Shown piece after piece: positions 1 to 7,489 of a DNA stretch of 64,000 nt. Origin of the DNA: Alistipes onderdonkii. GTDB lineage: Bacteria > Bacteroidota > Bacteroidia > Bacteroidales > Rikenellaceae. How positions within the stretch are numbered: the first letter of the stretch is position 1; each line of letters starts with the position of its first letter. The notes beneath the pieces are model-generated. The model ran no database searches and had not been told where the DNA came from. It worked only from the letters and a program-made list of their open reading frames with translations. Location of the stretch: assembly GCF_025145285.1 (NCBI RefSeq), contig NZ_CP102251.1, positions 1,798,001 to 1,862,000 of the forward strand, read 5' to 3'. Both the position numbers and the translations under genes were made by a program.

Positions 1-174
1 GCGGTTCGCACGCTCCATCGCATGGGCCCACAGCGCCACGTCGTGCTGCTCCTTTTCCTTCAGGCGCTTGGCCATGTTGTTGGTGTAGAGCAGCGACACC
101 ATGCCGAGGGACACCCCCACGATGATGACCACCACGCGGTTGCGGAACGAGAATATGTCGCGGCGGATTTTCAT
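1..174 (-). CDS. N-terminus of a probable sensor histidine kinase (cut by window edge)
   Basis: Fifty-eight codons are visible, starting at the ATG at 174 and running off the window. A short basic N-terminus is followed by one hydrophobic segment (about residues 12-29) and then a charged, coil-like stretch beginning KRLKEKEQHDVALWAHAM. That layout, a single membrane anchor followed by a helical sensor region, resembles the start of Bacteroidales sensor histidine kinases, but no kinase motif lies within the window, so the call is tentative. It begins 9 bp after the stop of the S41 protease gene and is probably cotranscribed with it. Confidence 0.45.
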   Translation of the reverse strand, partial: MKIRRDIFSFRNRVVVIIVGVSLGMVSLLYTNNMAKRLKEKEQHDVALWAHAMERANR

Positions 175-183
175 GGCCTGTGT

Positions 184-1848
184 TTATTTACGCGGGGTGT
201 CCTGCTCGGTGACGATCCGCGCGTACTCCTGCCTGTTGCCGAGTATTTCGATGGCTTTCAGCACGTCCCCGTCGTCGGGAAGCGAATGCTCGATGACGCC
301 TTCCGAATAGCCGTGGCGCAGTACGATGTCGTTGTTGATCGACTCGACGATCTCCTTGCGGTAGGTTTCAAGATTGGTCGCCGTGTCGTCCCGGAGCGTC
401 GAGTCGATGGCTGCGATCTGCTGTTCCACCTCTTCGAAGCGATCCGTTTTGGCAGCCTCGCGCAGTTTCTTGAGTGCCCGCCGCGTATCCGACTCATAGG
501 GGACCTCCTTGTCCTTCATGAACTCGGCGAACTCGGCGTAATCACCGTCCGTGATCGAGAACGTGCGGATGTCGATCTGTTGTCCCGGGTGCCGGCGCAC
601 GTATTCGTCCCCGAAATCCTCGATGAACCCCAGCGCATAGAGCGTCATGGCGAAGCGGCTGATGTACTCCGGTTCGGTGCGGATGTCGGGCATGATGCCG
701 CCCCCGTCGTAGACCTTGCGTCCGGCGCGGGTCGTGTATTCCGAGATGAGCGAGTCGGGTACCGAACGGACGGTGCCCTCCTGCGAGTGGGAATAGTCGA
801 TGGCCTGTATGCAGCGTCCCGAAGGAATGTAGTATTTGGCGGTGGTGAGCTTCAGCATGGCGTTGTATCCCAGCGGGCGCGGGGTCTGTACGAGCCCTTT
901 GCCGTAGCTGCGCTGGCCGATGATGACCGCGCGGTCGAGATCCTGCAACGCTCCCGTCACGATCTCCGATGCCGATGCCGAGTTGCCGTTGACGAGTACC
1001 GCCAGCGGCAAGTCCGGGAGTATCGGTTCCGATTCGGTGCGGTATACCCGGCGCGAATCTTCCGTGCGGCCTTTGGTGCTCACCACTTCGGTGCCTTTCG
1101 GGACGAACATGCCCAGTATCTTCACGGCTTCCTGCATGATGCCGCCGCCGTTGCTGCGGTAATCGAGGATCAGCCCCTTCAGCTCGCCCTCCGAACGCAG
1201 CCGTTCGATGGCCGCCCGCATATCCTCGTAGCAACCTTCGGTGAAATCGCTGTGGCGGATGTACCCGATGCCTTCGCCCACCCATCCCGCGTAGGGTATG
1301 CCCGGAATGGCGATCCGTTCGCGTTGCAGGGTGACGGTCTCGGTGCCGCCCGTCAGGTGTTCGACGGTCACCCTGACCTTGCTGCCCGGGTCTCCCTTGA
1401 GGCGCGAGCTGACCTGCTCGGTGGTGAAGCCCTTGGCATCTTTGCCGTCGATGGCGAGGATCTTGTCGCCGATCTTCAGCCCGGCACGGTCGGCGGGCGA
1501 TCCCTTGTAGGGCTGGGCGATCGTTACCCAGTCGCCTTTCTTGCGGATGAGGGAGCCTACGCCGCCGTATTTGCCGGTGGTGAGCAGCTCGAAGTTGGAC
1601 ATCTGGTCTTCGGGGATGAACTCCGTGTAGGGGTCGAGGTCGCTGACCATACCTTCTGCGGCACCTTCCATCAGCTTGTCCGGGTCTACCGGGTCGACAT
1701 AGCCGAGCGAAAGTTCGCGCATCATATTGACCGTGATCTCCATGTTGCGCCCCAGCCCGAAGTCGTTGCGGGCCGCAAAGGTCAAAAGGGCTGCCGCCGA
1801 GGCCGCAATGACGGCCGTGAGCAGGTATCTGTATCCTTTCCTAATCAT
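184..1848 (-). CDS. S41-family carboxy-terminal processing protease with PDZ domain
   Basis: The 554-residue protein resembles CtpA/Prc-type serine proteases, which cut periplasmic proteins near their C-termini. Visible in order: an N-terminal membrane anchor or signal (about residues 7-25), a helical N-domain, a PDZ domain (about 90-175, with the carboxylate-binding region around GGVGSLI), and the S41 core. The catalytic serine lies in GNSASASEI (about residue 290) and the lysine in QRSYGKGLVQ (about 315). The C-terminal region (about 400-554) is charged and helical. The start at 1848 overlaps the end of the upstream membrane-protein gene by 8 bp, indicating one transcript. The family call is firm; the substrate is unknown. 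Confidence 0.9.
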   Translation of the reverse strand: MIRKGYRYLLTAVIAASAAALLTFAARNDFGLGRNMEITVNMMRELSLGYVDPVDPDKLMEGAAEGMVSDLDPYTEFIPEDQMSNFELLTTGKYGGVGSLIRKKGDWVTIAQPYKGSPADRAGLKIGDKILAIDGKDAKGFTTEQVSSRLKGDPGSKVRVTVEHLTGGTETVTLQRERIAIPGIPYAGWVGEGIGYIRHSDFTEGCYEDMRAAIERLRSEGELKGLILDYRSNGGGIMQEAVKILGMFVPKGTEVVSTKGRTEDSRRVYRTESEPILPDLPLAVLVNGNSASASEIVTGALQDLDRAVIIGQRSYGKGLVQTPRPLGYNAMLKLTTAKYYIPSGRCIQAIDYSHSQEGTVRSVPDSLISEYTTRAGRKVYDGGGIMPDIRTEPEYISRFAMTLYALGFIEDFGDEYVRRHPGQQIDIRTFSITDGDYAEFAEFMKDKEVPYESDTRRALKKLREAAKTDRFEEVEQQIAAIDSTLRDDTATNLETYRKEIVESINNDIVLRHGYSEGVIEHSLPDDGDVLKAIEILGNRQEYARIVTEQDTPRK

Positions 1849-2311
1849 GTTTACTCATTTGTATGTACGAATCCAGCCGGTATTCGACCCGGGCAACGCC
1901 GCGGCGTATGCCGTCGATCTGAATCCACTGTCCGTATTGTGAAACCTTTATTTCGTCCTCTCCCAGCAGCATCAGCTTGCGCAGCGGGCCGTCGGCGCGG
2001 AATGTCATCACCCCGTCTTCCTCTCCGCGCAGCGAAAAGCCTGCCGACTTGAAGGCGTTGACGATCTGTTCGCGGTTCTCCTCCACGTCGCCTTCGACCT
2101 TGCGCACCACGAACCCGAATCTGGGGTAGAGCGCCGCAAGCACCACGATCGCCGCGAACAGCGTCGCGTAACGGCTGGTGTGGAACATTACGTAGACCGT
2201 CTGGTCGAGCGTGAGTGCCGAAGTCCCCGTTGCGAGCATCAGGGCCAGGATGGCTACACAGATAACGCACAGGGCGACGAAATATTTTAACGAGCGGATG
2301 AAGTATTTCAT
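1841..2311 (-). CDS. Small two-helix membrane protein of unknown function
   Basis: 156 residues from the ATG at 2311. Earlier in-frame codons exist, but the protein from there begins with a lysine-bearing N-terminus followed directly by a hydrophobic helix (about residues 10-29), as expected of a real start. A second helix lies at about 47-65, followed by a soluble tail of about 90 residues with alternating hydrophobic and charged positions that looks like a small alpha/beta domain. I do not recognise a family. It overlaps the S41 protease start by 8 bp, so translation may be coupled and the two products may act together at the membrane; that link is inference. Confidence 0.7.
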   Translation of the reverse strand: MKYFIRSLKYFVALCVICVAILALMLATGTSALTLDQTVYVMFHTSRYATLFAAIVVLAALYPRFGFVVRKVEGDVEENREQIVNAFKSAGFSLRGEEDGVMTFRADGPLRKLMLLGEDEIKVSQYGQWIQIDGIRRGVARVEYRLDSYIQMSKHD

Positions 2312-2389
2312 AACAGTGATTTTTGTTGGATTTGTATCGTTACAATGCCTTTGTCGGTCGTAGCCGCCGCCGGCGCCGTTTGCAATTTT

Positions 2390-2421
2390 GACCCCATCCC
2401 AAACCCCTTCCTTGGGAGGGG
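2390..2421 (-). terminator. G-rich hairpin after ispH, possible terminator or dispersed repeat
   Basis: About 30 bp beyond the ispH stop, CCCCTTCC (2404-2411) can pair with GGGAGGGG (2414-2421) with one mismatch. On the minus strand the stem is followed by TTTGGGATGGGG, so a weak U-tract and several G-runs are present. It could act as a terminator. The sequence also resembles G-rich intergenic repeats I associate with Bacteroidetes genomes; a genome search would decide. Confidence 0.35.
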
Positions 2422-2450
2422 CTTGTTGCATGCGGTCGTTTTTCTGTGTA

Positions 2451-3326
2451 TCATCTTCTCCCAATTTGCCCGATGCGGTCGGCAACCTCCTGCATCAGCC
2501 ATTTGGGGGTCGACGTGGCGCCGCATATTCCGACCGACTCGGCACCCGGGAACCATGCCGGGTCGATCTCGGCGGCCTCCTCGACCGTATGTGTCCGGGC
2601 GTTCGCCCTGCGGCACACCTCCGAGAGCACCTTGCCGTTCGACGACTTGCGCCCGCAGACGAACACCACCACGTCGAAGCGGCGTGCGAATTCCGCCAGG
2701 TGTTGTTCGCGGTTCGATACCTGCCGGCAGATCGTGTCGTCGATCCGCACCCCGTCCGGGTGTGCCGCCCGGCGGCGCATCTCGGCACCCAGGGCCTCAA
2801 ACAGGGCGATGCTCTGGGTCGTCTGCGACAGGAAATAGACCGGCCGCGTAAAGTCGATCAGGCCGAGGTCTTCCTCGCCTTCGATGACGATGGTCGGTGC
2901 CTGCACCTGTCCCGTGAGTCCCACGACTTCCGCGTGGCCCCGTTTGCCGAGGATCACGACCTGCCCTCCGACGGGGTGCATCTGTTCGTGCGCCTTCATC
3001 ACGCGGTTCTGCAAACGGGCGACCACCGGGCAGGTGGCGTCGATCACCCCGATGCCGAGCTCTTTCGCGCGCGCGAAAGTCGTGGGCGGTTCCCCGTGGG
3101 CGCGGATGAACAGCCGCCGGCCGCCCAGTGCGGGCATGTCGGCGTGGGTTACAGTGCGCAGCCCCAGCCGTTCGAGACGCTGCACTTCGATGCGGTTGTG
3201 GACGATGTCGCCCAGCGAATAGACCGTACTCCCTTCGGCGAGGGCTTTCTCGGCCTCCGAAATAGCCCGGACTACGCCGAAGCAGAAGCCCGATTTGTCG
3301 TCGATCTCTATTCGCAACCCTTTCAC
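2451..3326 (-). CDS. ispH: 4-hydroxy-3-methylbut-2-enyl diphosphate reductase
   Basis: IspH performs the last step of the MEP isoprenoid pathway, reducing HMBPP to IPP and DMAPP with a [4Fe-4S] cluster. The 291-residue length is normal for the family. All three cluster cysteines are visible: GFCFGVVRA (about residue 15), DATCPVV (about 99) and GICGATSTP (about 268). The active-site motif IRAHGEPP is present near residue 75. It lies 28 bp downstream of cmk on the same strand, so LysE, cmk and ispH probably form one operon. The gene ends 124 bp before the next minus-strand gene, with a hairpin in between. Confidence 0.96.
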   Translation of the reverse strand: MKGLRIEIDDKSGFCFGVVRAISEAEKALAEGSTVYSLGDIVHNRIEVQRLERLGLRTVTHADMPALGGRRLFIRAHGEPPTTFARAKELGIGVIDATCPVVARLQNRVMKAHEQMHPVGGQVVILGKRGHAEVVGLTGQVQAPTIVIEGEEDLGLIDFTRPVYFLSQTTQSIALFEALGAEMRRRAAHPDGVRIDDTICRQVSNREQHLAEFARRFDVVVFVCGRKSSNGKVLSEVCRRANARTHTVEEAAEIDPAWFPGAESVGICGATSTPKWLMQEVADRIGQIGRR

Positions 3327-3354
3327 TGTGCCCTGTGCACGGCGATCCGTGCTC

Positions 3355-4053
3355 CTATCTGGTAACTTGTTCGAATTCCTTCATAAACCACGCCATCTGC
3401 TCCCCGACCGTCATGCAGCTGTTGTCGAGTACGATGGCGTCTTCGGCCTGCCTGAGCGGCGATATCGCACGCCCCATATCGGCTTTGTCGCGTTCGCGCA
3501 CGTTGCGTTCGATCTCCTCGAGCGACACCTGGTCGCCCTTGGCGCGCAGCTCGTCATAGCGGCGGCAGGCGCGAACCCGCGGGTCGGCTGTCATGAAAAT
3601 CTTCAGTTCGGCATCGGGAAAGACCACCGTGCCGATGTCACGGCCGTCCATCACCACGCCGCGGCGGCGTCCCATCTCCTGCTGCATGGCCACCAGTTTC
3701 CTGCGTACGGGGGCGATGGCGCTCACGCGGCTCACGCAGTTGCTCACCTCGATCGTGCGGATCTTGCCTTCGACCAGGTCGCCGTTGACGTAGATGTCAC
3801 TGGCACCGCGTTCGGGGTTGAAACGGAACGTGATGGCGATCTGGTCGAGCAGCCTGACGACTGCGTCCTCGTCGACGATGCCCGACCGGATCGCACCGTG
3901 TTCGAGCGCATAGAGCGTGACGGCGCGGTACATGGCACCGGTGTCGATGAAGATGTAACCCAGCTCGCGGGCGATGGCTTTGGCGAACGTACTCTTGCCG
4001 CACGACGAAAAGCCGTCGATGGCGATTATGATCTTGTGTTTGTTATCCGACAT
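3355..4053 (-). CDS. cmk: Cytidylate kinase
   Basis: Cmk phosphorylates CMP and dCMP. I start it at the ATG at 4053, giving 232 residues beginning MSDNKHKIIIAIDG, with the P-loop (GFSSCGKST) at about residues 14-22 as usual; the longer in-frame extension to 4125 would add an atypical tail. The NMP-binding motif MYRAVTLYAL and the signature DGRDIGTVVFPDAELKIF are present. The start overlaps the 3' end of the LysE-type gene by 11 bp, indicating translational coupling, and ispH follows 28 bp after the stop. Confidence 0.95.
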   Translation of the reverse strand: MSDNKHKIIIAIDGFSSCGKSTFAKAIARELGYIFIDTGAMYRAVTLYALEHGAIRSGIVDEDAVVRLLDQIAITFRFNPERGASDIYVNGDLVEGKIRTIEVSNCVSRVSAIAPVRRKLVAMQQEMGRRRGVVMDGRDIGTVVFPDAELKIFMTADPRVRACRRYDELRAKGDQVSLEEIERNVRERDKADMGRAISPLRQAEDAIVLDNSCMTVGEQMAWFMKEFEQVTR

Positions 4054-4717
4054 TGGGGAATATATCAAAGAATGTTGAAAGTATCGTGTAAATACCCAGT
4101 ATCCCGATGATAAGGCCGGCGACATGGTTGATCGTCAGCATGTGGCGCGGGCGGAAGCGACGGCGGAAAAGGTTGATGACGAAGGCTAGCATCGTCCACC
4201 AGGCCGCGGCGCCGCCGAAGAATCCGGCGATGATGAACATGGCGCGGAAGAAGCCTCCCACGCCTTCGTGCGTGATGTCGCCGCCCGAAATCTTGAATAC
4301 CGCGAAGAAGGCGAGGATGTAGGGGATCACCATGATGAAATTGGCGATCGTCAGCCCGAAGATCGAGGCGAAGTCCTGCCACAGCGACGTCTTGCCCGCC
4401 CGGTTGCGGCGTATCTGCGGTACGGGGTTCTGGGCGAAGATGTAGACGCCGACGATTACCACGAAGATGCCGCCTATCACGCGCAGCAGGGTGTTGTACT
4501 GCTCGATTTGGGTCTGGAGCATCGAGTAAAAAAACAACGCCGCCATGGCCATGAAGGTGTCGGCACAGGCTACGCCCAGGCCGGAGACGATTCCCGAACG
4601 ACGGCTTTTCGACAGGGTGCGCTGGATGCACAGCACGGCCACGGGGCCTACCGTGATCGATGCCGCCACGCCTACGCAGATGCCGCGGAACATAACGTCC
4701 AAGATTTCCAATCCCAT
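4043..4717 (-). CDS. LysE/RhtB-family exporter
   Basis: 224 residues from the ATG at 4717, all of it hydrophobic segments, with the family's N-terminal hallmark GICVGVAASITVGPVAVLCI around residues 11-30. LysE/RhtB proteins export amino acids or related metabolites; the substrate cannot be read from sequence. A well-formed Bacteroidetes promoter lies 28 bp upstream. The gene overlaps cmk by 11 bp and heads the LysE-cmk-ispH transcript. The longer frame to 5092 runs across the promoter and into the divergent gene, and is rejected. Confidence 0.82.
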   Translation of the reverse strand: MGLEILDVMFRGICVGVAASITVGPVAVLCIQRTLSKSRRSGIVSGLGVACADTFMAMAALFFYSMLQTQIEQYNTLLRVIGGIFVVIVGVYIFAQNPVPQIRRNRAGKTSLWQDFASIFGLTIANFIMVIPYILAFFAVFKISGGDITHEGVGGFFRAMFIIAGFFGGAAAWWTMLAFVINLFRRRFRPRHMLTINHVAGLIIGILGIYTILSTFFDIFPNVG

Positions 4718-4744
4718 TTTCTTCGGTTGCGGAGTTTCAGGCAA

Positions 4745-4776
4745 CAAAGATACGAAAAACCTCGGACATCCGTCAA
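4745..4776 (-). promoter_or_regulatory. Promoter for the LysE-cmk-ispH operon
   Basis: On the minus strand, TTG (4776-4774) is followed after 21 bp by TATCTTTG (4752-4745), an exact match to the Bacteroidetes -33/-7 pattern with normal spacing. Transcription should begin near 4738, about 20 nt before the start codon. Confidence 0.7.
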
Positions 4777-4856
4777 GGCCGCGTGAAAAAAGGGCGCGGC
4801 CGATTGTCGGAAATGGCCGATATGTTGATAAAATATCGAAAACTTTGGCCGCAGAG

Positions 4857-4889
4857 TTGTATATTGGCAGTCGAAAGTCGGTAAATTTG
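4857..4889 (+). promoter_or_regulatory. Promoter for the DUF3467 gene
   Basis: TTG (4857-4859) is followed after 22 bp by TAAATTTG (4882-4889). The predicted start near 4896 leaves a leader of about 14 nt before the ATG at 4910. It is divergent from the LysE promoter. Confidence 0.65.
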
Positions 4890-4909
4890 CAGAAACAACA
4901 AGCGGGCCT

Positions 4910-5215
4910 ATGGCAGAAATGAAACAATTCGGGATCGACCTCGAACTCGACGATACGGTGGCCCAGGGCCACTATTCGAATCTGGCGATCATATCCCACT
5001 CCACCTCGGAATTCATTATCGATTTTGCCGCGGTGCTTCCCGGCGTGCAGAAAGCCCGTGTCAAGAGCCGCATTATCCTCACGCCCGAACACGCCAAACG
5101 GCTGTTGCGTTCGCTGCAGGAGAATATCGTGCGTTATGAAAGCAATGTGGGCAAGATCGAAATACCCACTCCTCCGCCGGTTCCCGAAGCGGGTCCCAAG
5201 ATGGGTGAAGCTTAA
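4910..5215 (+). CDS. DUF3467 family protein
   Basis: A 101-residue soluble protein. It matches the DUF3467 pattern: a YSN element early (GHYSNLAIISHSTSEFIIDF), then LPG, and a segment with LTPEHAKRLLRSLQENI. The family is small, widespread in bacteria and of unknown role. The C-terminus is proline-rich (IPTPPPVPEAGP). The gene is monocistronic, with its own promoter and a perfect 14-bp hairpin 5 bp after the stop. An alternative ATG lies three codons in, at 4919. Confidence 0.85.
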   Translation: MAEMKQFGIDLELDDTVAQGHYSNLAIISHSTSEFIIDFAAVLPGVQKARVKSRIILTPEHAKRLLRSLQENIVRYESNVGKIEIPTPPPVPEAGPKMGEA

Positions 5216-5220
5216 AATCG

Positions 5221-5253
5221 CAACAGCCCGGCCGTTTTACGGCCGGGCTGTTG
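5221..5253. terminator. Intact hairpin terminator after DUF3467
   Basis: Arms 5221-5234 and 5240-5253 form a perfect 14-bp stem around a TTTTA loop. There is no strong U-tract after it on the plus strand here. The distal arm is the one duplicated at 24743-24759, where the sequence does continue into a run of T. Confidence 0.8.
5236..5252 (+). repeat. Left copy of 17-bp direct repeat (candidate attL core)
   Basis: TTTACGGCCGGGCTGTT occurs here and again, identical and in the same orientation, at 24743-24759. The flanking bases differ on both sides (T versus C before, G versus T after). It forms the loop end and distal arm of the DUF3467 terminator. Integrase and mobilization relics begin within about 60 bp inside it. 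Confidence 0.65.
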
Positions 5254-5309
5254 TAGGTAACCGGAAGTGCGAAAAAGAGTAAATATCTTGTTTCCAGGTA
5301 TTTAATTTT

Positions 5310-5526
5310 ATTTTCTGCATGTGCTCCGAGTAATAAAATTGTAAAATCGGGCAGGTTCCCGTCAGGGGCCGTATTACGATCAACGGTACGATGGCGCAAT
5401 TCAGCTGCAAACTCTCCGTTCGTTCTACTCTCTGGGATGCCAAAGCAAATAAAACTGCCGGCAAAAGAAAGCCTCGAAGCCCAGCGTCTCAATGAAAAGT
5501 TGGAGAACTTCCGAAACCTTCGATAG
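5310..5526 (+). pseudogene. Remnant of a tyrosine integrase (N-terminal arm-binding domain)
   Basis: The frame beginning at 5355 reads VPVRGRITINGTMAQFSCKL, then SVRSTLWDAKANKTAGK. After a frameshift near 5461-5466 it continues as ESLEAQRLNEKLENFRNLR to a TAG at 5524-5526. This is the pattern of the N-terminal SAM-like/arm-binding domain of Bacteroidetes tyrosine recombinases: a beta-rich xRITxxG strand, a W-D element, then SxEAxxLNxxL. Upstream of 5355 the frame meets stops, so at least one more lesion exists. The catalytic domain is absent; mobilization-type sequence follows directly, which suggests an internal deletion. Confidence 0.6.
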
Positions 5527-5573
5527 AAATCCTCCGCCGCGAATTTTTGTTTTCGCCAGAAAACAGCGAGTTG

Positions 5574-5607
5574 TACCTTTGTCCGACAAAGGTTCTCGCT
5601 CTGCGAG
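5574..5607 (+). promoter_or_regulatory. mobA promoter-like site and small inverted repeat, possible oriT relic
   Basis: TACCTTTG (5574-5581) matches the Bacteroidetes -7 element. Fourteen bases later CTCGC (5595-5599) and GCGAG (5603-5607) form a 5-bp inverted repeat with a 3-base loop. In Bacteroides conjugative transposons the transfer origin lies just upstream of mobA, so this is a candidate oriT remnant; no nick site can be assigned by eye. Confidence 0.35.
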
Positions 5608-5648
5608 GTTCGGGTGGCGACTCGGGAACGATCCTTTTTAAGCCATAT

Positions 5649-6071
5649 ATGGATATGAACCGAACCCCGACAGACAAGACCGATAAGAAGCCCCGAACGC
5701 CGAGTTATAAATACTCTTTCCGGCTTAATGAAGAGTAGAACATCCGCTTTTGCGAGCTGCTCAGCAAAGTCGGATTGGAGCATAACCGGAGTCGTTTTAT
5801 TGTTAAAAGAATCTTCAGCGAGGAGTCCGTCGTTATCAGACGCGACCCGTCGAAGACGCAGTTCGTCGCCCGACTTAACGACTTTTATTTCCAGTTTCAG
5901 CGCATCGGCAATAACTATAACCAGATTGTAAAGGTCATCAATATGCACTTTTCCAACATTGCAATACCACATCAGATCGCCGCACTGGGACAGCGGACAC
6001 GCGAGTTGAAAGTGTTGAGTATCGAGATCCTGAACCTTGCAAAACAAGCTGCGGAATGGTTGCGAATATAA
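5649..6071 (+). pseudogene. MobA-type mobilization protein, interrupted by one amber codon
   Basis: From the ATG at 5649 the frame encodes about 139 residues. A TAG at 5736-5738 interrupts it after ...YKYSFRLNEE, and the same frame then continues intact (NIRFCELLSKVGLEHNRSRF ... FQRIGNNYNQIVKVINMHF) to a TAA at 6069-6071. The core resembles MobA accessory proteins of Bacteroides conjugative transposons: a ribbon-helix-helix-like start, then FxxQFxxxGxNYNQxVK and a helical tail. One substitution (for example from CAG) explains the defect, so the decay may be recent or the codon suppressed. No mobB relaxase follows; 6072-6278 holds nothing I recognise. Confidence 0.65.
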
Positions 6072-6278
6072 GATCAGGCGCATCGCCTCCGAAATAGAGG
6101 GGCAATTGCGATGTATTCTCTCAGGATCTTCATTTTGTGCTTTATTATATTTTCATACTGTACTCCGTACCATATCCGAAGAGGATGTCCGCGAAACTGT
6201 CCATATTAAACTCAATAAATTACAAGAAACATCCGCTTCGAACAGACACAATACTCAGGATCAGGCATCACACTATAT
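6072..6278. other. AT-rich non-coding stretch
   Basis: Between the mobA relic and the palindromic terminator I see no supportable gene, RNA or repeat. The base composition is lower in GC than the neighbouring catabolic genes, in keeping with decayed mobile DNA. Confidence 0.5.
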
Positions 6279-6306
6279 AAAACGAGGCTCCATGGAGCCT
6301 CGTTTT
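6279..6306. terminator. Perfect 28-bp palindromic terminator
   Basis: Arms 6279-6290 and 6295-6306, each beginning or ending in four A/T bases, flank a CATG centre that is itself palindromic. It lies 22 bp beyond the stop of the BSP peptidase gene and should end the PUL transcript; its symmetry would also stop transcription from the mobA side. Confidence 0.85.
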
Positions 6307-6328
6307 CGAATATCTTGCCATGCGGGTG

Positions 6329-7456
6329 TCAGGCCTGCGGCGCCTGGCTCTGCAAAAACTGTTGGTATTCTGCCCACATCTGCTCGATGCCTTTTTCGGG
6401 GCCGAACATCGCACGCATGGCCTTGTCGAAACTCCAGACATCCATATCGCGAACCGTAACGTGGAATTCACGCAGGGCGTCGGGATTCATGGTCGTCAGC
6501 CACTGCAGGAAAAATCCGGTCGTCTTATAGCCGTCGAGCCAATGCCCGCCCGGTTTGCGGAGCGCCGCAGTGTCGAACAGCCCGGCCTCGGCGCGCACGG
6601 CGTCGGCAAGGCCCTCGATGCAGGCCCAAAACTCCCTGTTGGTTGAATAGCTTCCAATCCCTTTCGGCTCGAACTGGTAGGCGTGCACCAGCTCGTGGAA
6701 AAGCACGCCGCGCGTTTCATAGTCGAGTTTGTAAAGCGACTCGCGCGCCGACTTCTCGATGTGCTGCGTACTGTACACGATCGCCGTTTCCGCAGGGTTG
6801 CCCGATTTGGCCGAAACCCCGGCATAATCCTTCAGCGTATAGTCAATTTTCCCCACCGTGTTCATCGTATCGGCAGCTGAGTAGAAAAGTATTTCGGCAA
6901 CCTTGCGGGTGTGGTAGCGGACATACGCCCCGGGATCCTGCACCAGCGTGGCGTAAATCGCTGCACCCTCGGTCTGTGGGTCAAGCACCTCGAAATCCAC
7001 CGCGGGATAGACGAAACCGCTCCACGCCTCCTCCCTGTCGCGCTCGTAGAAACGCACGTCGCCCACGGCGACCGTATCGGCCTCTTCGCGCGGCAGGAAT
7101 TCGATTTTGTAGGCCGTATAGTTCGAGGGTTCGGCAATTCGCCCGGTAATCTCCTGGAAACGCGAGCAGAATACGCATCCCTCCCGGCGGTCGAGTTCGA
7201 CCCATTTGCGGCCGTCGTGCGTGCCGCTCAACACCCATCCGGCCGGATCTGCGGCGGGCACTTCGCCCGAAGAGTATACGCGGTAACTCCGCATCGGAGT
7301 GTCGAAGCCGTCGAATACAACCCGGCAGGGGCGGGATGCCGGCATCGCATAAGATGTCGAGGGGTCGTCGTCGCAAAGTTCCGCAACATTGCGGGGCGCC
7401 TCCTGCGAGCAGGAGAGCATCGTAAGCGCCGTAAGCGCAAAAATAAAGTGTTTCAT
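6329..7456 (-). CDS. BSP-family zinc metallopeptidase, lipoprotein (PUL copy 1)
   Basis: 375 residues. A lipoprotein signal ends LTMLSC-SQE. Residues about 25-145 look like a discoidin/F5-8-type beta-sandwich (SSGEVPAADPAGWVLSGTHD...FxEITG...YKIEF). The C-terminal domain is a basic-secretory-protein peptidase: the zinc motif HELVHAYQ falls near residue 254, preceded by ETRGVLF and followed by EFWACIEGLADAVR, which provides the downstream conserved acid. It is the last gene of the PUL, 33 bp after the first GH92 gene. A homologue sits at 14489-15706; the DNA around the HExxH motif is strikingly similar in both, indicating an old duplication. A cell-envelope protease acting on glycoprotein substrate is inferred. 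Confidence 0.85.
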   Translation of the reverse strand: MKHFIFALTALTMLSCSQEAPRNVAELCDDDPSTSYAMPASRPCRVVFDGFDTPMRSYRVYSSGEVPAADPAGWVLSGTHDGRKWVELDRREGCVFCSRFQEITGRIAEPSNYTAYKIEFLPREEADTVAVGDVRFYERDREEAWSGFVYPAVDFEVLDPQTEGAAIYATLVQDPGAYVRYHTRKVAEILFYSAADTMNTVGKIDYTLKDYAGVSAKSGNPAETAIVYSTQHIEKSARESLYKLDYETRGVLFHELVHAYQFEPKGIGSYSTNREFWACIEGLADAVRAEAGLFDTAALRKPGGHWLDGYKTTGFFLQWLTTMNPDALREFHVTVRDMDVWSFDKAMRAMFGPEKGIEQMWAEYQQFLQSQAPQA

Positions 7457-7489
7457 AGTGTAAAGATACCTGTTTTTCGGTTGTTCATA

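Noticed and set aside
4043..5092. Longer start for the LysE-type exporter reaching 5092
   Set aside because: It would run through the exporter's own promoter and the divergent DUF3467 gene; the ATG at 4717 gives a normal-length family member.
5728..5931. Plus-strand frame overlapping the mobA relic in another phase
   Set aside because: Serine- and threonine-rich with no family resemblance; the mobA-like frame explains the same DNA better.
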